Of a stretch of DNA of 8,181 nt, positions 1 through 5,697 are shown one piece after another (the first letter of the stretch is position 1; each line of letters starts with the position of its first letter). The stretch comes from an uncultured Synergistaceae bacterium. Its GTDB lineage: Bacteria; Synergistota; Synergistia; Synergistales; Dethiosulfovibrionaceae. The notes below the pieces were generated by a model. That model worked only from the letters and a program-made list of their open reading frames with translations. It did no database searches and was not told where the DNA came from. The DNA lies in contig CABTYW010000070.1 of NCBI GenBank assembly GCA_902489135.1, forward strand, positions 1-8,181. Direction: 5' to 3'. The translations under genes and the position numbers were made by a program.

Positions 1-235
1 CCCAATAGTTGAACAGAGCCCCCAGAAGACTGCCGACGATGCCGCACAGGAGCACCAGCGGCAGCGACATCTGTCCCTGCTGCGCCAGGTATCCCGCCGG
101 AGGCATGACGACCTCGCTGGGGAACGGAAAGAACGACGATTCCAAAAACATCAGACCTGTAATACCCAAGTAGCCCAGAGATCCGATGACTTTCACCAAC
201 CAGCCGACAATGCCGCTGAAAGCGTTTATCAACAC
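1..235 (-). CDS. DedA-family integral membrane protein, N-terminal 78 residues (3' end outside window)
   Basis: Reading the minus strand from a GTG at 235 gives an open frame to the window edge. It begins VLINAFSGIVGWLV and contains the segment FLESSFFPFPSEVVMPPAGY (about residues 30-49), followed by a hydrophobic stretch ending GSLLGALFNYW. An N-terminal hydrophobic helix, a Glu-containing FPFPSE re-entrant-type segment and a Gly-rich helix are typical of the DedA/SNARE-associated (VTT) family. Members are inner-membrane proteins, some of which act as undecaprenyl-phosphate or phospholipid flippases; which lipid this one handles cannot be told. Family members are usually about 200 residues, so roughly 60 percent is missing. 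The GTG start is supported by an AGGTG Shine-Dalgarno core on the minus strand (plus positions 243-247) about 7 nt upstream. The gene is divergent from the next gene, so it is not co-transcribed with rpoD. Confidence 0.85.
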   Translation of the reverse strand, partial: MLINAFSGIVGWLVKVIGSLGYLGITGLMFLESSFFPFPSEVVMPPAGYLAQQGQMSLPLVLLCGIVGSLLGALFNYW

Positions 236-273
236 AACCCTTCACCTCAGTGTGAATTTTTACCGCGCTTCTT

Positions 274-282
274 ATTTTATCA
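274..282 (-). promoter_or_regulatory. Putative extended -10 promoter for the DedA-family gene
   Basis: Read on the minus strand, positions 282 to 274 give TGATAAAAT: an extended -10 TG plus a TAAAAT hexamer matching 5 of 6 bases of TATAAT. No good -35 hexamer lies 16-18 bp upstream. Transcription would start near 267, leaving a leader of about 30 nt before the GTG at 235. The call rests on motif matching only. Confidence 0.4.
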
Positions 283-316
283 CGTCCTCGCGGAGATTTA
301 TCGCATAACCGCCGGG

Positions 317-367
317 AAAAAACGCAAAAAAACGCCGTTCCAAAAGCCGGGGCTTCACGGGGATAAT
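317..367 (+). promoter_or_regulatory. Putative promoter of the hypothetical gene, with phased A-tracts upstream
   Basis: A GATAAT hexamer at 362-367 (5 of 6 to TATAAT) is preceded at 17 bp by TTCCAA (339-344), a poor -35 match. An A6 run (317-322) and an A7 run (326-332) lie about 10 bp apart as a direct repeat of AAAAAACGC. With a start near 374 they would sit at about -57 to -42, the usual place of an UP element contacted by the RNA polymerase alpha subunit. The ATG at 374 would then be the first transcribed bases, which argues against it being the translation start. Confidence 0.4.
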
Positions 368-383
368 ATATATATGTTTGCCG

Positions 384-390
384 AAGGAGG
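384..390 (+). promoter_or_regulatory. Ribosome binding site that fixes the start at 398
   Basis: AAGGAGG at 384-390, followed by a 7-nt spacer, points to the ATG at 398. The in-frame upstream ATG at 374 has no purine-rich site before it and lies inside or next to the predicted promoter. Confidence 0.8.
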
Positions 391-397
391 AGCGTCA

Positions 398-1066
398 ATG
401 TGCCTGCCCTATTGGGATTCGGAACTTGATATTGAAATAGGCGGCTGGGCATTTTCCAACAGAGAGCACAGCGTCGTTTCACTGGCGGGGCTGCACAGCG
501 AACTTCTGAAAAGACTTTCGTTCTGCGCGTTGGCCCTCAACAGCGAACTGCTTTACCTCTGCGGCAACGACATCGGCACCTCGGGAAGCCTGTTTTGGGA
601 GGACGCCATGGAAACCCCGCGCAGCTCGCGCGGCTTCTTTCCCTTTACGCTGATTTTCGGTTACAGCAGCGAGATCGAACGCTTCGGAGCCGCCTTTACG
701 TCGCACCGCAGCGGACTTAAAGCGGGCGTGACGCAGTGCACCTTCTGGAATAAAAAAATTCCGCTGGCTTCCTACAAAGTGGTAGTGCTGGTGACCGATC
801 AGACCGCTCTCGATGAAATGGACTGTCTGAGAGCCATGCTGGACGAATTTGAGAAAAAACAACGCCGCGACGCTCTGATCCCGTGCTATGCCGAGCGCCT
901 GGGCTTTATTCGCGCTCCCCTGTCCTATGAAACGGATCGGCCCGCCGATCTGCTCATATCGAAGCAACTTGAAACCATTGAACTTGAGGCGACCCGGGCC
1001 GTCGTCGGTCCTTCGCCGCTGGTGCCCTTTCCTGCCGCCTATGACGACGATGACCATGACAATTAG
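398..1066 (+). CDS. Hypothetical acidic cytoplasmic protein, 222 residues
   Basis: I do not recognise this protein. The frame starts MCLPYWDSELDIEIGGWAF and ends in an acidic tail, DDDDHDN. No signal peptide, transmembrane helix, nucleotide-binding loop, zinc motif or helix-turn-helix is visible. The middle (about residues 85-140) alternates hydrophobic and polar residues like an alpha/beta fold, including a strand-like KVVVLVTDQ. A helical, charged stretch (about residues 143-160, LDEMDCLRAMLDEFEKKQRR) follows. A Pro-rich segment, VGPSPLVPFPAA, precedes the tail. The gene looks real: strong Shine-Dalgarno, codon use like its neighbours, and a plausible promoter upstream. It lies 122 nt upstream of rpoD on the same strand, so partial co-transcription with the sigma gene is possible. 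The minus-strand frame over the same DNA is Arg/Phe/Gly-rich and looks like a shadow. Confidence 0.75.
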   Translation: MCLPYWDSELDIEIGGWAFSNREHSVVSLAGLHSELLKRLSFCALALNSELLYLCGNDIGTSGSLFWEDAMETPRSSRGFFPFTLIFGYSSEIERFGAAFTSHRSGLKAGVTQCTFWNKKIPLASYKVVVLVTDQTALDEMDCLRAMLDEFEKKQRRDALIPCYAERLGFIRAPLSYETDRPADLLISKQLETIELEATRAVVGPSPLVPFPAAYDDDDHDN

Positions 1067-1082
1067 GCTTGCGTGAATGATC

Positions 1083-1100
1083 GAAGAAAAATTCTTCTTT
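1083..1100 (+). terminator. Weak AT-rich hairpin after the hypothetical gene
   Basis: GAAGAA (1083-1088) can pair with TTCTTC (1092-1097) around an AAA loop, and three T follow. The stem has only two G-C pairs and the T-run is short. Any termination would be weak, so readthrough into rpoD is plausible. The A/T-rich segment may instead serve as upstream DNA of the next promoter. Confidence 0.25.
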
Positions 1101-1124
1101 AAATAATAGAGAAAGACTCAAAAG

Positions 1125-1133
1125 TGAAATACT
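1125..1133 (+). promoter_or_regulatory. Possible extended -10 promoter for rpoD
   Basis: TGAAATACT at 1125-1133 fits an extended -10 (TG, one base, then AATACT, 4 of 6 to consensus). No -35 is seen at 16-18 bp. A/T-rich DNA at 1086-1107 would fall at about -54 to -33 of a start near 1140. The leader would be about 50 nt. Confidence 0.3.
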
Positions 1134-1188
1134 TCGTGGAACATGGTGAAGGATTCTTGACCAAGGACGAAACTGGAGGGAAAAATCA

Positions 1189-3309
1189 ATGGCCGTACGG
1201 AAAAAAAGAAGCAATGCCGAGCCTGAATTGAAAAAAACAGCGGCTTCGGAAAAGATCAGCCCCGATGCAAAAAAACAGTTGACGCCTTCGAAAAAGAGTC
1301 CTCAGAACGAAACACTTCCCTCTGACAGCGGCAAAAAGAAGAAAAGCGTCTCCACGCCGGCATCCGCAAAAGAAAAAAAACAGTCCCCGAAAAAAACGGC
1401 CAAGGCGGCGACAAAGGATGCACCTGAAAAGACCTCTCCGACGGAGCAGAAGTCTGCCGCTTTGGTGAAGGAGAAAGTTGGGAAAAAAACGACGAAAGCC
1501 GTAAAAACAAGCTCCGCCGTTCAGACTTCACCTTCAAAGGCGCCGGCGAAAAAACAGAACAGTGCCGCCGAAACTACGACGGAGCAGGAGAAAAACGTCG
1601 TATCGCTCAAGTCCCAAGCTCCACAGCGCGCGGAGCAGCCCGCCGAAAAATCGTCCAGGAAATCCCGGGCGGCGTCTGAAACGAAGGCGCAAAAGAGCGC
1701 GGCGGCAAAGAAACCGACGGAGAAAAAGGCTCCCTCGCCGGCGGCATCGGACAAAAAAACGGCGAAGAAGGCAAAAACTCCGTCGGTGTCCCAGGAGACG
1801 CCTGTTTCGGAAAAAGCGGCTGAACACCCTTCGGTCGCCGAGAGTCCCAAGCCGGAAAAATCCGGCGCAAAGAACGAACTGCCGGCGAAAAAGACGGAGT
1901 CGGCGGCGAAAAAATCCGTAAAATCCAAGCCGATCCTCCGGGAAAAGCCTGTTGAAGACGCCTTCTTCGAAGAGAACGACGACAACGACCCTGAATCCGG
2001 CGGCCTGGAGGATTTGCTCGACCCCGACGAGAAAGAGCTCGAAGAAGCTGAAAAACTGGACGAGGAACTGGAAGACGACACGCTGCCTCTTGACGTTGAC
2101 GAAGACGATGAGTCCCTCGACGAGACGGAGCCTGAAAGCATCGACGAGAGCCTTTCTCCCATCATGCGCTCCATGCCCGTGCTGATTGCTCTGGGACGCA
2201 AGCGCGGCTACGTGACCCAGAAAGAAATTGAAAAATATCTCCCCATGGGCAGCTGGAGCACCGAGGTTCTTGACAATCTCTTCATCAATCTTACGGAAAT
2301 GGGCATCCAGGTGATGGACAAGCCCGTCCAGAAGAAGACCGAGACAAAGAAACGCCCCGCAAAGACCTCGACGTTGGAAGAAAAACAAAGCGCCGAGAGC
2401 GACGATGCCCGTTCCGAGAGCGAAACTTCGGAAGAGGACACCCCGGGATACGCCGCCGCGCTGGGACGCATGGAAGACGTCCCCCTTTCCGACCCCGTGC
2501 GCATGTACCTGCGCGAGATCGGCAAGGTGCCGCTGCTGAGTTCAGCAAAAGAGCGCGAGCTGGCCATCAAAGTCGAAGCCGGCGACGGCAGTGCGAAACA
2601 GCAAATCATCGACGCTAACCTTCGCCTGGTGGTGAGCATCGCCAAAAAGTACATCGGCCGCGGAATGCTCTTCCTCGACCTCATTCAGGAAGGCAATCTC
2701 GGCCTGATCCGTGCCGTGGAGAAGTTCGACTACCGCAAAGGATTTAAATTCAGCACCTATGCGACCTGGTGGATCCGTCAGGCCATTACGCGCGCCATCG
2801 CCGATCAGGCGAGGACCATCAGAATTCCCGTTCACATGGTGGAAACCATCAACAAGATGGTGCGCATTTCACGGCAGCTTGTGCAGAAGCTGGGACGCGA
2901 GCCCAGCGACGAAGAGATCGCCAAAGAAATGGGCATCGAGAGCAGCCGCGTGGAAGAGATACGTCGCATTGCCCAACTTCCCGTCTCGCTGGAAACGCCT
3001 ATCGGCGAGGAGGAGGACAGTCAGCTCGGCGATTTCATTGAGGACCGCAATCTGCCCAGTCCCGAAGACGCTGCGGCGGGCAACTTGTTACACGAGCAGA
3101 TCGAAGAGATGCTCAACGCCCTTTCGGACCGCGAGCGCGAGGTGCTGCGCTATCGCTTCGGCCTTGAAGACGGTCGTTCCTACACCCTCGAAGAGGTGGG
3201 AAGGCGCTTCGGCGTCACCCGCGAACGCATTCGCCAGATTGAAGCCAAAGCGCTGAGAAAACTTCGCCATCCCAGCCGAAGCAAAAAACTTCGCGATTTT
3301 CTTGAATAG
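1189..3309 (+). CDS. rpoD: Primary RNA polymerase sigma factor with a very long charged N-terminal extension
   Basis: This 706-residue protein directs RNA polymerase to housekeeping promoters. Residues 1-254 are low-complexity Lys/Ala/Ser/Pro, resembling histone H1 tails. Residues 255-324 are strongly acidic (Asp/Glu). Region 1.1 follows at about 325-380 (LIALGRKRGYVTQKEIEKYL). A second charged linker leads to region 1.2 at 435 (DPVRMYLREIGKVPLL), region 2 from 475 (DANLRLVVSIAKKYIGRGM, then FSTYATWWIRQAITRAIADQ) and region 3. The region 4.2 helix-turn-helix lies near 666-695 (VTRERIRQIEAKALRKLR). The protein ends HPSRSKKLRDFLE. A complete region 1.1 and near-consensus region 2.4/4.2 mark it as the essential group 1 sigma. 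Typical members are 370-615 residues, and the excess here lies entirely before region 1.1. The ATG at 1189 has GGAGG at 1175-1179 with a 9-nt spacer. I saw no strong internal Shine-Dalgarno before Met326, where a product of ordinary length (381 residues) would begin. No dnaG precedes it in this window. Confidence 0.97.
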   Translation: MAVRKKRSNAEPELKKTAASEKISPDAKKQLTPSKKSPQNETLPSDSGKKKKSVSTPASAKEKKQSPKKTAKAATKDAPEKTSPTEQKSAALVKEKVGKKTTKAVKTSSAVQTSPSKAPAKKQNSAAETTTEQEKNVVSLKSQAPQRAEQPAEKSSRKSRAASETKAQKSAAAKKPTEKKAPSPAASDKKTAKKAKTPSVSQETPVSEKAAEHPSVAESPKPEKSGAKNELPAKKTESAAKKSVKSKPILREKPVEDAFFEENDDNDPESGGLEDLLDPDEKELEEAEKLDEELEDDTLPLDVDEDDESLDETEPESIDESLSPIMRSMPVLIALGRKRGYVTQKEIEKYLPMGSWSTEVLDNLFINLTEMGIQVMDKPVQKKTETKKRPAKTSTLEEKQSAESDDARSESETSEEDTPGYAAALGRMEDVPLSDPVRMYLREIGKVPLLSSAKERELAIKVEAGDGSAKQQIIDANLRLVVSIAKKYIGRGMLFLDLIQEGNLGLIRAVEKFDYRKGFKFSTYATWWIRQAITRAIADQARTIRIPVHMVETINKMVRISRQLVQKLGREPSDEEIAKEMGIESSRVEEIRRIAQLPVSLETPIGEEEDSQLGDFIEDRNLPSPEDAAAGNLLHEQIEEMLNALSDREREVLRYRFGLEDGRSYTLEEVGRRFGVTRERIRQIEAKALRKLRHPSRSKKLRDFLE
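1201..1759 (+). repeat. Seven poly-A runs (A7-A8) inside the rpoD N-terminal coding region
   Basis: Runs of seven or eight A occur at 1201-1207, 1231-1237, 1269-1275, 1373-1380 (A8), 1390-1396, 1483-1489 and 1753-1759, with several A5-A6 runs between them. They encode Lys-Lys pairs using AAA codons. The frame is open through all of them. Such runs favour polymerase or replication slippage. No comparable run density occurs in the conserved half of rpoD or in tig, clpP and clpX. Confidence 0.85.
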
Positions 3310-3317
3310 CTCTAGCT

Positions 3318-3351
3318 GCAAAAGCCGCTTCAAAGCGGCTTTTGCGGTTTT
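3318..3351 (+). terminator. Strong intrinsic terminator of rpoD
   Basis: The arm at 3318-3330 is perfectly complementary to 3333-3345, giving a 12-bp stem with a TCAA loop rich in GCCGC/GCGGC pairs. GG and then TTTT (3348-3351) follow. It begins 9 nt after the rpoD stop codon, so it separates rpoD from tig. Because the stem ends in A and T runs, it may also stop transcription from the other strand. Confidence 0.85.
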
Positions 3352-3551
3352 AATCGACGGGCGGCTTCCGCCGAGACGGGCTTTTTCTTCGCGCAGCGGG
3401 CGGCGCATAAATTTTTTCCCGAAATTCAAGTTCCGCAAAGCCCCTTCGACACGGAATTTTTTGCCCGAAGGCACGTTCCGAGGAAAAGCGCTGAAAAATC
3501 GCCTCTGCCGTTGAAGAACCTAAAAATAATGAAGATTATCGGAATGTCATG
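3352..3551. other. Intergenic spacer between the rpoD terminator and the tig promoter
   Basis: No convincing gene is present; a 70-codon frame running out of the rpoD 3' end through the terminator is Arg/Lys-rich and has no ribosome site. A short GC hairpin (GGCGG at 3360-3364 with CCGCC at 3368-3372) and small inverted repeats (CCTTCG at 3443-3448 with CGAAGG at 3466-3471; TTCCG at 3431-3435 and 3476-3480, either able to pair with CGGAA at 3452-3456) are visible. An A/T-rich segment, TAAAAATAAT (3521-3530), lies upstream of the promoter. Confidence 0.5.
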
Positions 3552-3560
3552 TGATATACT
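3552..3560 (+). promoter_or_regulatory. Extended -10 promoter of tig
   Basis: TGATATACT at 3552-3560 is a textbook extended -10: TG, one base, then TATACT (5 of 6 to consensus). No -35 hexamer is found at 16-18 bp. A/T-rich DNA at 3521-3530 would lie near -46 to -37. The predicted start near 3567 gives a leader of about 50 nt before the GTG at 3617. Its position just after the rpoD terminator fits a separate transcription unit. Confidence 0.6.
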
Positions 3561-3565
3561 TGTGC

Positions 3566-3584
3566 GAGTTGTCTTTAATGACTC
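3566..3584 (+). other. Possible stem-loop at the 5' end of the tig mRNA
   Basis: GAGTTGT (3566-3572) can pair with ATGACTC (3578-3584) through five Watson-Crick and two G-T pairs around a 5-nt loop. It would sit at the very 5' end of the transcript predicted from the 3552-3560 promoter. Such hairpins can protect mRNA from 5'-end decay. The stem is short and this could be chance. Confidence 0.25.
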
Positions 3585-3601
3585 TTCAGCCTAAGTTTTT
3601 G

Positions 3602-3608
3602 AAAGGAG
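3602..3608 (+). promoter_or_regulatory. Ribosome binding site that selects the GTG start of tig
   Basis: AAAGGAG at 3602-3608, then an 8-nt spacer, leads to GTG at 3617. The in-frame GTG at 3551 overlaps the predicted promoter and would add 22 residues not expected in trigger factors. Confidence 0.8.
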
Positions 3609-3616
3609 TGCTTCTT

Positions 3617-4972
3617 GTGAAATCGGAACTGCAGTCACAAGAAAAGAACGTTGTTACGCTCAAGGTCACCGTGGATCAGGCGGATTTTGCACAGCAACTG
3701 AAAGCTACATACGCCGACATCGCCAAACGGGTTTCCATTCCCGGATTTCGCAAGGGAAAGGCGCCGCGCAGTGTCCTTGAAATGCGTTTCGGTAAAGAGG
3801 GCATCAAGAGCCAGGCTCTTGAAGATTACCTGCCCCATCTGCTCGACGAACTCTGCGCCGAATATGACCTTGAACCCATCTCGACGCCTTCCGTGGACCA
3901 TCTTTCCATGAAAGACGGCGAAGACGTCACCTTTACCGTTAAAATCGAAGTGGAACCTCAGGTGACACTGCCCGACCTCGGCACCATCACCGTTGAAAAA
4001 CCCGTTTTCGACGTGACCGACGCCATGGTTCAGGAAGCGCTGGACAACATGAAGAAGCGCTTCCGTACCTTCAGCGCCGTCAACCGCGCCGCCCGTCAGG
4101 GCGACAAAGTGCGTGCCGCTTACAGCATGACCGTGCAGGACGAAAAAGGACAGACCATCCTTTCCCATGAGCCCCAGATCGACACCTTCGACCTTGACCC
4201 CCTCGCCGTCCGCCCCGAAATCGTCGAAGCTTTGACCGGCGCCGAAGCCGGCGGCCGCAAAGAGGCCGATATTAAAGTGGCCGACGATTACAAGGACAAA
4301 AAACTGGCGGGACACACGGCTCACTACGAATTTGACGTCGTGGAAGTGCAGGAACCCGTCGAGCCCAACATGGACGATGAGTTCTTTAAAAAAGTCACCA
4401 ACAATGCGGACGTTCACAGCGAGGAAGACCTTCGCGCCGAAATCCGCGCCAACCTTGAAAACCGCCTCAAATCCCAGGCTCAGACCGCCGCGGAAAACGA
4501 CGCGGTGAACAAAATTACCGAAGCTTCCGTGGTGGAACTACCCGATTCCATGGTCAACCGCCAGAAGGAACATCTGCGCAGCCGCTTTGAAGAGAACATC
4601 AAGCAGCGCACCAAAATGACCCTTGAGGAATACTACAAGACACAAAATCACGACATGAAAGAGTTCGAGGAGAATCTGACCCGAGACGCCCGCCGCGACG
4701 TGCTGGGCTACCTTGTGGTCGATGCCTGCGCCAAGAAATTCGGCGTCACCGTTGAAAAACAGGACCTCGACTCCGAAATCTCGAAAATGGCCGCCAACTA
4801 CGGCATTTCCGACGAAAGCATTAAAGACATGCTGAAAAAGCGCCCCGGCGACTTTGACGGCATGGTTTCCTCCGCGCGCTACCGCAAAACGCTTCAGGCC
4901 ATCATGCAGCACGTCAAGGTCGAAGAAGTCAAAAAGGCCGTTGACGCCGAAGCGCCCGCCGCCAAGAATTAA
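3617..4972 (+). CDS. tig: Trigger factor, ribosome-associated chaperone (degenerate PPIase site)
   Basis: The 451-residue protein matches the family's usual 430-450. From the GTG start, the ribosome-binding signature GFRKGKAP falls at residues 43-50, the same place as the E. coli FRK loop (44-46). The N-terminal domain is about residues 1-115. An FKBP-like domain spans roughly 155-250 (starting near GDKVRAAYSMTVQ). The C-terminal helical arms that cradle nascent chains fill the rest, ending in an Ala/Lys/Glu tail. The FKBP domain lacks the IPGF core: by eye, E. coli MIPGFEDGI aligns with VRPEIVEAL at 198-206, so the phenylalanine near E. coli position 198 is Ile. Prolyl isomerase activity may therefore be weak or lost. 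The chaperone role does not need it. The gene has its own promoter and is followed by a terminator-like hairpin before clpP. Confidence 0.96.
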   Translation: MKSELQSQEKNVVTLKVTVDQADFAQQLKATYADIAKRVSIPGFRKGKAPRSVLEMRFGKEGIKSQALEDYLPHLLDELCAEYDLEPISTPSVDHLSMKDGEDVTFTVKIEVEPQVTLPDLGTITVEKPVFDVTDAMVQEALDNMKKRFRTFSAVNRAARQGDKVRAAYSMTVQDEKGQTILSHEPQIDTFDLDPLAVRPEIVEALTGAEAGGRKEADIKVADDYKDKKLAGHTAHYEFDVVEVQEPVEPNMDDEFFKKVTNNADVHSEEDLRAEIRANLENRLKSQAQTAAENDAVNKITEASVVELPDSMVNRQKEHLRSRFEENIKQRTKMTLEEYYKTQNHDMKEFEENLTRDARRDVLGYLVVDACAKKFGVTVEKQDLDSEISKMAANYGISDESIKDMLKKRPGDFDGMVSSARYRKTLQAIMQHVKVEEVKKAVDAEAPAAKN

Positions 4973-4985
4973 GTGGTGTTCACCC

Positions 4986-5022
4986 GTTGCTGCGGCGTTT
5001 TTCACGCCGCAGCAACATTTTT
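4986..5022 (+). terminator. Strong terminator-like hairpin between tig and clpP
   Basis: GTTGCTGCGGCG (4986-4997) is perfectly complementary to CGCCGCAGCAAC (5005-5016), a 12-bp stem with a 7-nt T-rich loop. An A and then TTTTT (5018-5022) follow. It begins 13 nt after the tig stop and ends 15 nt before the clpP ribosome site. It should end most tig transcripts or act as an attenuator that lowers clpP-clpX-lon expression relative to tig. Confidence 0.85.
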
Positions 5023-5037
5023 AACAGCCTTTTTTCG

Positions 5038-5043
5038 AAAGGA
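5038..5043 (+). promoter_or_regulatory. Ribosome binding site that selects the clpP start
   Basis: AAAGGA at 5038-5043, 9 nt before the ATG at 5053, identifies the true start. The in-frame codon at 4987 lies inside the terminator stem and is rejected. Confidence 0.8.
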
Positions 5044-5052
5044 ACGGTTGAA

Positions 5053-5631
5053 ATGTATATCCCCTTTGTAATTGAACAAAGCGGCAGAGGAGAGCGTTCT
5101 TACGATATTTATTCACGCCTTCTGAAAGATCGGATCATCTTCCTAGGCGATGAAATTAACGACGAAGTGTCCAACGCCGTCGTGGCGCAGCTTCTTTTCC
5201 TCGAAAGCGAAAGCCCCGAACGGGACATCAGCATCTACATCAATTCGCCCGGCGGTTCAGTGTCGGCGGGACTGGCAATTTACGACACCATGCAGTTTGT
5301 CAAATGCGACATCTCCACCATTGCCGTCGGCATGGCCGCCAGTATGGCCGCCGTGCTTCTCGCCGCCGGAACCCCCGGAAAACGCATCGCTCTGCCCAAC
5401 TCCAAGGTGATGATCCACCAGCCCCTGGGCGGTTCGCAGGGACAGGCCAGCGACATTGAAATTCAAGCGCGGGAGATCCTCAAGACCAAAGAGACCCTCA
5501 ATACCATCCTTGCCGCTCATACCGGCCAGACGCTGAGAAAAATCAAGTCCGACACAGACCGGGACTTCTACATGACCGCCCGTGAAGCCCTGAAATACGG
5601 CCTCGTCGACAAAGTGATCGAAAAACGGTAG
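5053..5631 (+). CDS. clpP: ATP-dependent Clp protease proteolytic subunit
   Basis: ClpP forms a double-heptamer chamber that degrades proteins fed in by ClpX or another Clp ATPase. The 192-residue protein starts MYIPFVIEQSGRGERSYDIY. The catalytic triad is visible: Ser97 in GMAASMAA, His122 in MIHQPLGG and Asp171 in DTDRDFYM. These numbers equal those of mature E. coli ClpP, so almost no propeptide is encoded. The oxyanion-region motif INSPGGSVSAG (63-73) and the handle-region segment QGQASDIEIQARE (129-141) are also intact. The likely order of transcription is clpP-clpX-lon; clpX starts 66 nt downstream with no clear terminator between. No promoter is evident in the short gap before clpP, so transcription must either read through the tig terminator or begin inside the tig 3' end. 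Confidence 0.98.
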   Translation: MYIPFVIEQSGRGERSYDIYSRLLKDRIIFLGDEINDEVSNAVVAQLLFLESESPERDISIYINSPGGSVSAGLAIYDTMQFVKCDISTIAVGMAASMAAVLLAAGTPGKRIALPNSKVMIHQPLGGSQGQASDIEIQAREILKTKETLNTILAAHTGQTLRKIKSDTDRDFYMTAREALKYGLVDKVIEKR

Positions 5632-5682
5632 CGTTGCACAGCGGCGAAGATATTGCGCGGTACTTTGATGAAGACAGACTGG

Positions 5683-5690
5683 AAAAGGAG
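5683..5690 (+). promoter_or_regulatory. Ribosome binding site that selects the clpX start
   Basis: AAAAGGAG at 5683-5690 with a 7-nt spacer marks the ATG at 5698. The longer in-frame start at 5653 has no such site and would add 15 residues before the zinc finger. Confidence 0.8.
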
Positions 5691-5697
5691 AACATCC

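Noticed and set aside
479..1057. 192-codon minus-strand frame opposite the hypothetical gene
   Set aside because: Gly/Arg/Phe/Ala-rich composition with no motif and no ribosome site, and the plus-strand frame has a strong site and start. Treated as a shadow.
1157..1162. TTGACC as a -35 element of an rpoD promoter
   Set aside because: At 17 bp downstream the sequence overlaps the rpoD ribosome site and has no -10-like hexamer.
1521..2388. Long minus-strand frames (226 and 284 codons) opposite the rpoD N-terminus
   Set aside because: Ser/Phe/Arg low-complexity products are the expected complement of Lys/Glu/Ser-rich coding DNA; no ribosome site or family motif.
3431..3480. Alternating TTCCG/CGGAA inverted repeats that could suggest a riboswitch-like switch
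   Set aside because: The arms are only 5-6 bp and the region lies upstream of the predicted tig promoter, so it would not be in the leader RNA. No known riboswitch core was recognised.
3302..3514. 70-codon plus-strand frame across the rpoD terminator
   Set aside because: It starts inside the rpoD end, runs through a perfect terminator stem, and is Arg/Lys/Phe-rich without a ribosome site.
3541..3616. CIRCE-type heat-shock operator near tig
   Set aside because: The GAGT...ACTC pair here is too short and lacks the TTAGCACTC/GAGTGCTAA arms.
3635..4417. 260-codon minus-strand frame opposite tig
   Set aside because: Shadow of a well-identified gene; Gly/Phe/Val/His-rich product without motifs.
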